Positions 11,313 to 22,907 of a stretch of 64,000 bases of DNA are shown in pieces. This DNA comes from Micractinium sp. NFX-FRZ (lineage: Eukaryota > Chlorophyta > Trebouxiophyceae > Chlorellales > Chlorellaceae). The translations under genes were made by a program, and so were the position numbers. The notes beneath the pieces are model-generated. The model saw nothing but the letters and a program-made list of their open reading frames with translations, ran no database searches and had not been told where the DNA came from. Every line of letters starts with the position of its first letter. Position 1 is the stretch's first letter. Where the stretch lies: positions 62,001 through 126,000 of the forward strand of contig JAPTJF010000081.1 in assembly GCA_029339195.1 (NCBI GenBank), given 5' to 3'.

Positions 11313-11604
11313 GCCAGGGAGTGAGCAGGCAATGCGCTTGGTCCTGCTGACTGCCCCAGATCGCTGCAGGAAGAGGGAGTTTAGGGTTACTGCGCCTTTG
11401 TGGCTCGGGGGCTGTCCTGGCGTGGTGTACTGATCGGATGCATTAGCTGCAAGCCCCAGATGCATGCAATGCACCGTGACGGCACCAAATTTTCCGTGCT
11501 GCGCGTGTCCTGCTCAGCTCCACGCAAATGAACACGAGGGGGCCGCTTCGCATCGCGACATTGCCTCAGCGCCACGAGCACCTTCCTGGGTGGCACCAGG
11601 CGAC
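11313..11604. promoter_or_regulatory. Shared divergent promoter region, RMND1-like / Q-rich gene
   Basis: Only 292 bp separate the two start codons, which point away from each other, so both promoters must lie here or within the 5' exons. I see no obvious TATA box. The minus-strand frame is open across much of the interval, but the downstream ATG at 11312 begins a typical presequence. Confidence 0.6.
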
Positions 11605-12370
11605 ATGGCGGACGACGAGCTGGAGCTCGGTGAGTGCTGGCCCAAGCGCCACGGCTGGGTGCATTGTTCAACGGCCATCAGTTCACTGCAAGCGCACTGC
11701 CGGTCGGCTGCCCCATTGGTGAACTCCGTTGCGCACTGCTCCTCCTGGCCGCAGAACTGGAGCTGGATTATGAGGAAGGAGACGATGAGGGTCCCTTTGA
11801 AGAGGAGGGCGCCGAGTACGAGGAGCCGGCGCAGCAGCAGGTAGCACCCAGCGACGCGGCGGCGGCAGCGGCGGGAGGCGGAGGCGACGGCGGCACGGCC
11901 CCAGCTGCTGCCTGGGGCAGCGAGCAGGCTGGAGCTGCAGAGGTAGGGTGCCCAGGCTGTGGGTAATTCCAGGGCGGCGCCCTTGTTGCCGGGCCCCGTG
12001 TGACTGGGTGTAGCACCTGCCTGTGGGAGCCTGCTGTTCTTTCGCGTGTGTGTGCGCGACGCCCACAGGTGTGTGCCTGAACCACGCCACGACCCCTGCC
12101 TGCCCTTGTCTGACTGCAGGGCGGCAACTCCAAGGTGGCAGATGCCTACAAGACAGACACTGTCTCTCAACAGGACCGGCGGGACTGGCAGCAGCAGCGG
12201 CGTGGCGGGCGCGGCGGCGGGGGGCAGGGCGACGGCGACGGCAGAGGCGGGCGGCACGGCGGCCCCCGAAGCGGCCGCGCAAGTAGTGCCGGCGTGGGCG
12301 TGGGCGGCACCCGGCCAGGGCTGCCCCCGCGCCACCAGGGCGCTCCCCAGCCCATGCAAGGGCACCACGC

Positions 12371-12402
<32 letters not shown>

Positions 12403-14960
12403 TTGCAATGCAGCAGCAGCAGCAGATGCAGCAGATGTACATGCAGCGTATGCTGCTCATGCAGCAGCAGCTGGCGCAGCAGGGCGGCGGCGGCGGCGAA
12501 GTGGCGCCGATGGGCGGGCTGGCCGGTGCCGGCATGCTGCCGGCTGCCATGCCAGGGGCTGGCTTGGCGGGTGTTTCCGCAGCTGGTCCGGGCATGCTGC
12601 TTCCCATGGGTGCTGGCCCTGGCATGCTGCTACCGGGAGCCTTCATGACGCCAGAAGCGGCGGCTGCCGCCGGCGGTATGGGGGGCCCCGAGGCGATGGC
12701 TAAACTCATGAGCATGATGCAGCAGCAGCAGGCGGCGCACCAGCAGCTTGGCATGGCTGGCGCAGCAGGGATGGCACCTGGGATGCCGCTGCCAGGCGTC
12801 GGGGTGGGGGGCATGTCGCGGCCGCCGCCGCCGCCTGGGTCGCCGCCGCGCCAGCCGGTGCAGCAGCAGGATGCGACGGCGCAGCATGCACAGCATGCGC
12901 AGCAGCAGCAAGCCATGCTTCAAATGCAGGCGGTGCAGCTCATTCAGCAGCGCCACCAGCAGCTGCTGCAGCAGCAGGCACAGCAGCAGCAGCAGCAGCA
13001 GCAGGACGCTCAGCAGCAGCAGCAGCAGCGGCGGCAGCACCAGCAGCGGCAGGAGTGGCGGCACGATGAGCGGCAGGAGGAGTGGCGGGAGGAGGCAGGG
13101 GGTGACGACATGGATGTCGCTCTCATGGCTCAGATGGGTGTTGCTGAGCAGCGGCAGCCGCAGAGCCAGGAAGGCTTCCTGCCGCCGGGGCAGCGCGGCT
13201 CAGGCGGCGGCCGGGGCCACCGCGGCCCAGAGGGGCAGCCCCACCAGCCGTCGGGGCGTGGCGGCGGACGCGGTCGGGGCGGCGGCCCGGGGCGCGGGCG
13301 CGGCGGCATGCAGGGCGGGCAGCAGCAGCAGGAGCAGTGGGAGCAGGCTGCAGGGGCACCGGCAGAGGAGGTGGCAGAGCTCACTCCAGAGGAGAGGCAG
13401 GCCAAGGAGGAGGTGTGTGCACTGCGGTGTTTTGTGCTATGCGCTGTGGTGTGCCCCTGCTGTGCTGTGCTGCGCCATGCCAGCTGTGGCTAGTCGTGCT
13501 GTTACTGCCGCGCGCCCTGTGCCTTCTCTGCGCCACCTGATGGGCACACGCTGGGTGCCCTGCGGTCAGCTCTTGCCTGCACGCAACAGCACTGGCCTCT
13601 GCAACCCTCACCGTCTTGCCTCTTCTGCATGCGTGCCCTACCGTGCCGCTGTCGCATGCGCTTGCAGGAGCAGCGGCGGGCGTGCGTGGTCGCCTTGCAT
13701 CCTAGGCGTGCTTGAGCCCCTTCCCTGCCTCTTATTCCCACCACCCACCCCCACACACCCGACACACACATGTGCTCATCACCCGCTGCAGGAGGAGCGG
13801 CGGGCGCGCATGGAGGCGATCCAGGCGCAGCTCAAGGCGCAGGAGGAGGAGAACCGGCGGCTGGCTGCCGAGCGCAAGCGTAAGCTGGAGGAGCTGCAGC
13901 ACAAGGTGTGTTGGGGGGGGGGGGGGGGGGAGCGTGCCCGGGTGTGGGGCTGGGGATGTGGGTGCACTGCGTGGTGGTCTGGTGAGACCGTGTGTCATCG
14001 CAAGTGCAAGCTGGAGGAAGCACAAGGTGGGGCGCAAGCTAGGGCGGGGGAGGGGATATGGGTGCACTGCAAGGTGGTCAGGCGGACCGTGTGTGTGTGC
14101 ATAGCGAGCTGCGGCTGCGCATCGCAAGCGCAAGCTGGAGGTTGCTGCGGCAGCACGCGGGCATTCCTCGTGTTTTCGGCCCGGTGAAGCCTTCCGGTGG
14201 TCCTGTTTGGGGCGGGTCGTGTGGTCTCGGTGGGCAGCGCGCAAGCGCAAGATGGAGTGGCTGCAGCTGAGAGCGGTCTGGTGAGGGTGGCTTGTGTTGC
14301 AAGTGTGTGAGTATGAGTGCTTGGCGGCTGCTGCCATGCTGCACTGCCTCGTGTGTTGCCACGCCACAGCGTGCTTTGCCGGTGCAGCACTGTTGGTGCA
14401 GGTGGGTGTCGGGCCCTGCCCCCCCGCCCTCCTGCTGTGGCCATCCCTGCCAGCAGCGCACTGTAGTGCACCCTCCCTTGACCCCACCCCTGGCCCCTGC
14501 ATCCCCTTGAGCCCCGCAGGACGCCACTCGCAAGGACGCCAAGCGGCGCACGGTGGAGGTACAGATGGAGATCCTGAGGCGGCGGATTGCACAGGAGGAA
14601 GCCAAGCTCAGGGCGGCCCTGGCAGCCAGCGGCAGCGGGGCAAGCACCGGCGGTGGCGCGCCGCCAGGCGGCACCCAACCCGCAGCAGCGGGGGCCGCAT
14701 CTGTAGCTGCTGTGGCCGACGCTTCAGCGGGCGCTGCGGGCGCACCCGAGGCGCTGGCTGCTGCTGCGGAGGGCGAGCAGCGTCATGCGGCAGGCACAGA
14801 GCCGGAGGCGGGTGCGCCTGCTGCCGAGGCTGCGGGGGGCGGTGACACTGCTGGCAAGGAGCAGCCGGCAGCGGGGGCAACCCAGCAGCTGCTGCAGCAG
14901 CAGCAGAACGGCCACAGGGGCAGCAGCGTTGCAGCTGAGCCGCCTCAAGTCCAGGAGTAG
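11605..14960 (+). CDS. Q-rich, RGG-box, coiled-coil protein (possible RNA-binding/condensate protein), 686 aa
   Basis: Exons 11605-11629, 11755-11942, 12120-13412, 13792-13905 and 14520-14960 join in phase to 2061 nt. Order of regions: acidic start (MADDELELE and DYEEGDDEGPFEEEGAEYEE); short RGG/GRGG segment (about residues 80-110); Met/Gln-rich low-complexity core with CAG-encoded Q runs (12376-12402, 12973-13008); a second RGG block (about 440-480, GRGGGRGRGGGPGRGRGG); a charged coiled coil (RRARMEAIQAQLKAQEEE and RRIAQEEAKL); and an Ala/Gly-rich tail. Such composition is typical of RNA-associated, phase-separating proteins, but I find no RRM, KH or other folded domain. The function is inferred only from composition. 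A TGTAA lies at 15459. Intron 4 holds three decayed copies of the exon-4 end. Confidence 0.75.
13660..14262 (+). repeat. Copies of coiled-coil exon edges in introns 3 and 4 of the Q-rich gene
   Basis: At 13660-13690 a copy of the exon-4 acceptor and first codons (GCAG then EQRRA versus EERRA) precedes the true acceptor by about 126 bp. After exon 4, three decayed copies of the segment encoding ERKRKLEELQHK with its donor lie near 13998-14045, 14113-14145 and 14238-14265. They share the core CGCAAG(C/T)GCAAG(C/A)TGGAG. The array also contains a G homopolymer at 13911-13930. Confidence 0.8.
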
Positions 14961-16283
14961 TGGCACTTGGCTGCCCCCTTGTGGGCAGCAGCTGCTCTCC
15001 CCTTGCACACCTCAGGTACTTACCTCTCCCTCTCCTTTTAATCCCCTTTCTTGCCAGCTGCACCGCTTGCTTGCACACTGCTACTCCTCACCCTGCCTGC
15101 GCCTGCCGCTCTGCACCTGCATTCTGCTTGCACACACTCGCTCCGTGAGCCCTGTACCCTTCTCTGCCACTGCACTTCCGCACTGCGTACCCTCAGCACT
15201 GCCTGCATCAGAGTTTTGATATTGCCCTGCTTGCATGTGCCCTCTCGCCTGACTGCCTTTTCTGTGCATTGGTCCCCTCTCCCGTGCTCGCTCGTCTGCC
15301 TACTCCCCCTGTGAGCACCCCCCTCCTGCCAGCTGCCCGCACTGCCCTGCGCCTGCCTGCTCGTGTGACCTGAGCGGCAGCCGCCTGCGACCCTATGCCA
15401 CCCCTCCTGCAGATGCTTGACGCCACTGGCCGGCTTGGCTGGCTGGCTGGCACGTCAGTGTAACCAAGGCGTGAGCAAACAGGCAGGGGCTTCACACACA
15501 GGGGTGCCGTCGTCAGAGCCGTCACATGGGGGGGGGGGGGGGGGGCTGCACCACAGGCATGCAGCGTGCCTGCCCACTTGATACAACAACAGAGCAGACC
15601 ATCGAGACAGAGTTTGGAGCGGGACAAATTGGGTCAGTCGGCGAGAAGGGCAGACGGGGAGGTACAGGGGCAGGCAGGCGGACAGGTGTAGCAGCAGAGG
15701 AGAGCACCGCACCTGGGTGCACATAGATTAGGCAGAGGCAGAAAGGTCACTGGAAAGAGGCGTGGCACATCATCTGGAGCCTTGCACTGCAGTCGTGCAG
15801 GCAGGGCAGTCCAGCCTCTGTGGCTGCATCCCTTTGGCATGGCGCCGCGTGTGAGTGCAGCCCAGACTGCCTTACTGTTTTCCTGACCACGTGCACGCTT
15901 TGGCGGGGGTTACGCACACCTCAGCCCCTCCAATCATGTATCTCGACTGGTGCGCACCCCTGCACCAATGGGGCGGGCAGAGCGGATGGTCGGCGCTGCT
16001 GCTTGTGCCACAGGATTGTGCTGAGCTGGAGTCGGCCGGCAGGCAGGCGGGCCAGGTGCGCGGAGGCGCAGGGAGACGAGCGGGCAGGCGGACACGCCGG
16101 CACGCCAGCTGCGGCTCGCGGCCAGCACGCCCCGACCCCGCCGCCTGCGCTGCCTGCTGCCTGCCTGCAAAGCCGCGGCGTCCTCTCTCCACACACGCCC
16201 CCAACAGGGTCCCAACACTGCTGCCGCAGCAGCAGGGTGTAGAAGGGTGTAGGTCGATCCCCGGCTGTGTGCCCAGGCACTAC
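14961..16283. other. 3' UTRs/intergenic region between convergent genes
   Basis: No exon was recognised. The Q-rich gene's likely poly(A) signal TGTAA is at 15459-15463. A G homopolymer runs from 15528 to 15546. The right part is the 3' flank of the methyltransferase on the opposite strand; I did not find a TTACA close to its stop. Confidence 0.5.
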
Positions 16284-19200
16284 TCACAAGTTGAAGCTGC
16301 AGGGGAAGAGCTGGCGGTTGGCGCGCGTGTGGGCCAGGTAGGCGGCATGGTGCGACTGATGCGCAAAGTAGAGCTGCAAGCGTGTGGGGCAGGGGGGGGA
16401 GGGGGGGCAGTGGGAGCAGGCTGCACGCAAACAGGCTGCACAGGGCCAGGGTGCGGAGGCCGCACGCAGGGAGAGGTCAGCAGGGCATGGCAGCACGCAG
16501 AACAGCGTGGACGTTGGAGGAGCCTTCACCTTTTGCCGTGTTTACAGCACGCAGCACGCAACCGCCACGTGCAACCCAGCCCTCCACGCCCTCCCTGGCC
16601 GCGCGCCAGGTGTCTGCATTGCAAGGCCCCCAGCCCCAGCCACCCACCGTGGCGCACCTGATGGCCCTGCCCTGCCTCACACCCTTCCTTGCCCCCGCTT
16701 GATGAGGGGGCAGATAGGGGTGCACCAGCCCCTCCTTCGCCCCAAACCCACCCACCCACCTTGGTGCATGCCCACAGGAAGGGGCGCCAGCCGGAGCGCG
16801 AGGTGCGGGAAAAGTAGACGCCTGCGTCGGCCACCCCGGTCCAGTCGGGATTGATGAACTGCGCAGGTGGCGGCGACAGGGCAGGGGGGCGGGGAGGGGC
16901 GGGGAGCGACGTGGGCTGAGGGCGTGCAAGGAGGGCGCGCCGGTGGCTGTGTTTACTTGGGCGGCAGGGCGGGGGGCGCATCTCCCCCCACTTGGCCATC
17001 AATGCAGTGCCCCCACCCACCCACCCCCGGGGACCCACAGCACGGCCAGCTCACATCATCCAGGATGATGACACCCCCCTGGTGCGTCACCGCTGCCGCC
17101 AGCTCCAGGTCGCTCATGGTTGTCTCATACGAGTGGCCTGCAGGGCAAGGGAGGCAGGCAGGCATGCATGCAGGCAGGCAGGCAGGTAGGTGGGCAGGGA
17201 AGTAGGCAGGGAGGCAGGCAGGGAGGTAGGTGTAGTAATCAAGGTTTGCACATGCTAATGTGCACAACTCAGGACATTGCAGGTGGGCCTGCTTGGTGCG
17301 CGAGTGAAATCATGGGAGGCATGGAAGCAGGGGCAGCGATGGGGTGGGGGGCGGCAGGAGAAGGGGGGCAGGCAGGCAGCGCAAGGCCAGGCCGCTCCCG
17401 CACCAGCCAGCCCCAAGCCTTCTGCGCCCCTGCCGCTGGTGCACATCGCGCCTTGCGCCCTGCCGGGCTGGCACACGCCTGTCCACCCGCCCCCACCAGC
17501 CCCCCCAGCACGCTCAGCAGGTGCGTCCAGCGACACAGCGTGCGCAGCGCTCACCTCCGTCAACTGAGAACATGCGGATGGCGGGGAAGCCAAGCTCGGA
17601 GAAGGAGGAGGGGGAGAGGGTGGTGGAGTCGGCAGAGACGATGGTCATCGGCCCAGGCGCCTCCTTCCAACCAAGGTCCGCGGCGTGCGCCTTGAACACT
17701 GCAGGCACGGGCGGGGCGGGGGGAGGGGGCGGGGACCCGCAGGCAGCGCGGCGTGCTCAACGCGCCTGCCAAAGGGAATGTGCAGCGGGCAGGCAGCGCC
17801 TGCCGGTATCGCTGGCGTGACACGCCGCCAGCTGGCAGGCTGCCTGCCTCCCTACCACCGCTCTCCTCACCACTGAGTTTGCCGCTGTCTGTCCCCCCGC
17901 TGCCATCCACGTTCTTGCTCTGCTGCTCGTACAAGTCGATGGCCAGCAGGCGCTCGCCGGGGGCGGTGGTGGTGGCCAGGGCAAAGAAGAACCTGCACCA
18001 GGGGCCAGTGAGCAAGCTAATCAGGCTTCTGCCTTGTTTGCAGATGGATCAAGCTCACAGACACCTGTGCGCTTGCCAGTGGTGCATGCCGATGGTTGGC
18101 ACGCGCCAGCGACATGGGTGGCGGAGAGTGCAAGCCAAGGCACGTCAGAAGCTGCAACGGGGTACTTGTGCATTTGACTTGGGCAATTCAAGGGCAAGAG
18201 TGGCGACAGAGAGGCCATTGAGGGGGAGCCTTCGAGGAGCGACTCGATGCATCCACGTATGCTTATGTGCAGTACCAGCGGCGGCCATCGCAAAAAAAAA
18301 AGGACGGTCTGCAGGCCGGCGGCGGCAGGGCGCGCTAGACAGCCGAGGGCGTGCAGCGGCAGCGGCCAGGAAAACTGAAGCTCTACCATGTTGGTTGGCC
18401 AGCAGCCCTGAACACGTGCTCAGGGGCAGCCTGTGTGCTGCGTGCTGCTGCGTGCTGTGCCACGGCCCTTCCCCTGCTCTTGCGCCCGCCCTGCCCGCGC
18501 ACTGCATGCCCACCCACCTCCCGCAATGCGTCCCAATCTCTGCTACAGGCCCCATGATGCATTTGGAGCGCTGTAGCTCTGTCAGGCTCTTGAGCACGTC
18601 TGCGCCAGCGGGCGAGGGCGGGGGGAGGGGCGCAGCGGGCAAAGCGGGGGTCAGCACGGGTGAACTGGCAGGTGGACGGGCAAAGGATCTGTTCCCGTGT
18701 GCCGCTCAGGTGCCTTGCAGCGAGCACGTGGCAGTTGCAGCGAGCATGTGCAAGCAGGGCAACCAAAGGAGGCGGGCGGGCGGGCGCTGCCGGGATGCAC
18801 CGGCTGGCTGGCCGGCCGGCTGTGCGGTCTGGCTCGCCCAAGAGACGCGGAGCACCTGGGTGGGAGTCTGCCATCCAGCCCTGGATCTTGGGGTGGTACT
18901 CCACATAAGCTTTGAAGCGGGCCTCATCGTAGGAGACGTTGCAGCGAGGCTCCATGGGTGGGAGAGGCCGCGCCGCGCCGGCCCATGCCGGCTGTTGCCA
19001 AGGGGGCGTGGGGCGGAGGGGAGAGGCAGGGGGGAGACGTGTGTGTCAGGTTGGGCAGGCGGTGCGTGGGTGCGGACTGGAGGCAGGCAGGCATGGGCGC
19101 AAGGCACCTCGTGGCGCAGCTGGGCATGAGGGACAGCGAGGAGCTGCGCACCTGCCAAACCGCTGCAGCGCCGCCGCCCGCTACCTGGGTGCTGATCGCT

Positions 19201-19364
19201 GAGCGCGCTACTGCGGCGGTGGATGCTCCGCCATGAACGGGTGCTGCCCCGCCCCCAGGCCTGGAATAAAACAGCACTCCAACCAGGGCCAGGATCACAA
19301 GCCAGGCGGGCTGCACGGTGGCCAGTGGGTGCCGCCTGTGGGCGCCCTTGGCAAACGGCGCCAT
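16284..19364 (-). CDS. Membrane-anchored class I SAM-dependent methyltransferase (Methyltransf_24-like), 322 aa
   Basis: Eight exons (19364-19152, 18991-18856, 18599-18518, 17992-17871, 17698-17555, 17137-17055, 16858-16760, 16373-16284) join in phase to 969 nt. Residues 19-34 (PAWLVILALVGVLFYS) after a short basic start form a type II signal anchor. The catalytic domain then shows the SAM motif GPVAEIGTHCGRFFFAL, the acidic strand end LLAIDLYEQ, FSVDGGHSYE (the VDG-HSYE motif of the Methyltransf_24/cephalosporin-hydroxylase-like group) and VIILDD. The anchor suggests action in the Golgi/ER lumen or at a membrane, where family members often modify glycans or small molecules; the substrate is unknown. 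The first donor could be at 19151 (used here) or about 33 nt earlier, both in phase. Confidence 0.8.
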
Positions 19365-21618
19365 GCAGTGCTGATGGGTGCTGGGAATCCACCCTTGGCA
19401 GCGGCAGCAGCAGGGCACCTGCAGCCAAATGGTAGGGGCAGGGTTGCTTCGTCCGCCTCGCGCACACTGTGGGCACGCTGCAGAAGCGGCCGGGCAGCGG
19501 TGCCTGGCGACTGCCTGGCGACTGGCGGCGGCGGCACCGACGGCGGCAGTACGAAGCGGGAAGAACAGGGCGTCGCCCGCTGCCCGGCGCCCCGCAAATG
19601 TCGAGGTGTACCTGTTATGCGCAGGGGGGGAGAGGGGACGCTTTAGCTCGCTGGGCGACAAAAGAAGGCACCGTCCGTTCGGAGAAGCTTTAAGCGCTCA
19701 GCGCGCCGTCAAAAGCGTGCTTTGGAACTCCGCTGGATTGTCGTATGATTGAGATCTGCACCCCCGGCGGCCACCTCCAAAATGAGTTCTCAGTGTGGGC
19801 CTCTTGTTGGGCTGGAGCCAGGTCTTCGTGTGAAAGTCCGGTCGGCAGTGTCGCGCTCATGTGTTGAGAGCGCCCGTTCATCTTGTAGGCCTGGCGCTGG
19901 TGACTGCATGGTACTGCCACCGGCGCCGCCACATGCAAGCATGTTGCGCAGGCAGCAAAGCAATGCCACCGAGGGGGTCCTCAGCACTTGGGCAGAACGT
20001 CGGCGCACAAGGGGCGTTTGCTAATCTCACCCCGTCTGGGTGCCCCCATGGGGGTACCCCCGCCCATCATTTGCAGGTGTGGCACCGCAAACGCTGTTGA
20101 CAGCAGTGCCCGCTGCATTCGCTTGCTTGCACGCATGTGCGGCACTCGTTGCTGCAGGTGGCACATTCCCGGTCTATCGCCTCTCTTGATTCCGCGTCAA
20201 ACTGGACCTGCCTCAAACTGGAAGTGGCTGAAACTCTGCTCGGCGCGTCCCCGGCGTCCTCTGCGCTGACAGCCAGTCCACCTGCTGCCACCTGCCGCTG
20301 CCACCGCTGCACCGCCGGCAGCCTCCGCCCCCTCACAGCCGCATTCACTATCAGACACACTCAGACGGCTGCCCGCCGTAGGAAGGAGCCCGCCAGGGTT
20401 TGCAAGCTGGTTTGTGCGGGACACGCCAAAGTTCCGCACCCACCGCTTGCCCACTGCTTCAGACCCAGGGGTTGCGGGCCCGCCGGGACGCCGCGGTCAC
20501 TTGCAGGCCTGCACACTCCCTTGTGATCCTTGCTTCTCAACGCGGGTGCTGCACAAAACGACCGGCCGCAGGTCCCCAACGATGCAGGCATGCCAGCAGC
20601 ACCAAGGGAGCTGCTGCCCACGTGTGTAGCGCGCATGCCGGCAGCGCGAGCACAGCCCGGGTGGGGGCCTGGCTGGCGACAGCTTTTGGCAAGGATGCTG
20701 CTGCTCGGACGCTGCTGGGAGGAGATTCTTTAGAGCCAGGCTTAGTACCCCCAGCCTTGGCCCCCTGTCCTCACTACCCGCCTCGTCCGCCCACCCTACG
20801 GCCCCTCCCCGCCTGCGTCGTGCAGGTGCATCGCGCGGAGCGGCCCGCTGGGCGGGAGGCCGCCTGGTGGCCATTCCCGGATGCCTGTCCTTCACAAGGC
20901 ATTTCATTCAACAGGTCACTGTCGCACGTGTTTGCCACTCATGATGTCAACAGCACTTGTGACAGAATCAGCAACTTTGCACACTTTGTCGACTTCACAG
21001 CGCGCAGGGTTGGCCCTGGCGAGCACCTACCAACATCCCGCCCTGTGCCCCAGCAAGGCAAGCGCAATCGTTTCATCAGCGTTATGGGAGTCCAGCGGTG
21101 ATGCTGATGGGATCTGCTGGCAGGCAATCAGCAAGGGATGCGGCAGGAGCACCCCGCATGTGCCCTGCAAGCCGGGGCGAGCAGCGCAAGCTTGGAACGC
21201 GGCAGGAGCGGCGGCGCCGGGGCACAGCAGGGCATAGCTTGCCTGTGAAGATGCGGCTGGCACGACAACGGTATGTGCGGGAGCTGTGTGGCAATGTTTA
21301 CTGTAACGGAGTGGCTGGCTTGCTGCCAGGGAGGCTTGCCTGCCCAGGTGGGGCTGGCGGGTGGGCACCGCCGCCGCACGCCGCGACGGCACCCAGCAGC
21401 AAGCCAAGGTGGGGCTCCTACGGCACCCCATGCGCTCGTCGCATCGTGTGCATGGCCTCTAATGGCGTGCGACACGTCGCGACACCGATGAAGCAAGATT
21501 TTCTTGATTGTTCCGTCCACCTGGCACCCTGAGAGTGGGGAGTTCTTGCCGCCTTGCGCGGCGTTTCGGAGTGCCTTGTTCTTTCGCTCTCTTGCCACCT
21601 CAAGCCCCGTTAGCAAAG
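19365..21618. other. 2.25 kb without a recognised gene, between divergent genes
   Basis: This stretch separates the methyltransferase start and the PsbTn start and must hold both promoters. Several long frames occur on both strands (for example 20400-21101 +), but none shows family similarity or the codon pattern of neighbouring exons. A cysteine-rich minus-strand frame near 20067-20200 (CATCSNECRTC) is the most protein-like piece. I cannot exclude a small unrecognised spliced gene. Confidence 0.45.
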
Positions 21619-22457
21619 ATGCAGGCCGCTCTGACCGCCAAGCCCGCTGTGGCCAGCCGTGTGGCCCAGCGCCAGTCTGTGCGTGTGCAGGCCACCGCGC
21701 AGCGCCCCGTGCAGGTCAGTGTGTTCCGAGCCGTTCTCAGCGATCGGCACAGGGGCAGGGTGGCCCTGCAAGCTGTTGTGTGTGGTGGAGTGGGAGCTTC
21801 TGGAGCATCCCGATGTAGGGTTCTTCTTATCGCCTAGACCCGTCGCAACCGCGCCTCTGCTGAAAGCGCATTGCATCGAAGGCGCGTTCGATGGCAGGTG
21901 CACGGCAGCGATGGCAGCGTGGTGGCCTCAGGGCACACCATCCCTCCCCCTCCCGCACGCCACGCTCGCCGCCCACTCGCCAACAGACGGCCAGCCAACA
22001 TCTCTGATTGCCGGCCACCTCCTTGCTGCAGGCTCCCCTCATGAAGCAGGCTGCTGTTGTGGCCCTGGCTGCCCTGGCGGCATTCACCATGACCGTTGCA
22101 CCCGCTCAGGCCAACGACGTGAGTGCACCTGCCTTCTCACAGCGCCTTGCATGTGTGGATTGGAGGGGCTCCCTCTGAAGTGGTCAGCCTGGCTCATGCG
22201 TTCGCCGCAAGTGTTCCCTTTTCTACACGGCTGTGCTAAACGGCTGCGAGGGTTTTAGGTTGCAAGCCAGTTGCAGCGCACCCCGGCAATTCGTGCACCT
22301 CGCCCCATCCCCAGGCCCGGTTGCGCCAAACACCTCACCAGCGCCGCCCTTCCCCGGCCCCCTGCACCCTTCCCCTCCCCTGGTGCAGATCAAGCCTCGC
22401 ATCTGCGGGGGTAACCCCACCGCCAAGATCTGCCTGAAGAACAGCGCCAAGAACTAG
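21619..22457 (+). CDS. PSBTn: PsbTn, nuclear-encoded 5 kDa photosystem II subunit, 83 aa precursor
   Basis: Three exons (21619-21714, 22032-22118, 22389-22457) join in phase 0. The precursor has a plastid transit peptide (MQAALTAKPAVASRVAQRQS, basic and hydroxylated) and then a lumen-targeting signal with a hydrophobic core (MKQAAVVALAALAAFTMTVA) ending at the cleavage site APAQA/ND. The predicted mature lumenal peptide is only 24 residues (N60-N83). It contains two cysteines, C67 and C76, spaced as in plant PsbTn, and the matching NPTAKIC motif. Family knowledge: PsbTn is a small extrinsic lumenal subunit of photosystem II with a disulphide between these cysteines. TGTAA signals lie at 22599 and 22642. 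It is convergent with COG3. Confidence 0.85.
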
Positions 22458-22907
22458 GCTGGCACCGGCAGCAAGAGCGCAGCCTGCCAGCAGACGTGCG
22501 GCAGAGAGCAGACGCCAACAGAGCGCGAGCGGCCGCCCACCCCGGCGTGGCTGCGCCCCCACCCTGCTGCTGCGGCTGAGGTTCAAGAGAGCAGAACTGT
22601 AAAACTGTGTGCTAACTGTTGTACGACACTGTTCGGTCCATTGTAACCATGAATGTAGAGGTGCCAGTGTCAGTCGTGCCTGCCAGCGACGGCACGAGGT
22701 GGTACAGGGTGAGCGCCACGAATGTAAGCAGCTTTCCACGTGTGCAACTGTTTGCTTACAAAGAAGAGAATCACGAGCTAGGGAGGGTAGGCGGGGCGGC
22801 ACGGCAGAGCAGGCCCCCATGCGCTGCCGCTGTGAGTTGACTCGCACATCCTGCGGGGAGGCTGTCCGGCAGCGCTGGCTCAGCAGGCTGCCAGCTGGAT
22901 GCCCAGG
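22458..22907. terminator. Facing 3' ends of PsbTn and COG3
   Basis: TGTAA at 22599-22603 and 22642-22646 serves the + strand PsbTn transcript, and TTACA at 22756-22760 (TGTAA on the minus strand) serves COG3. The two genes end tail to tail within 450 bp. No coding sequence was seen. Confidence 0.65.

Noticed and set aside
12167..13064. Cys/Leu-rich antisense frames over the CAG repeats
   Set aside because: Artefacts of reading CAG/GCC repeats on the other strand; the + strand frame joins into a five-exon gene.
20400..21101. 233-aa plus-strand frame upstream of PsbTn
   Set aside because: No domain, mixed codon use unlike neighbouring exons, and no splice partners found.
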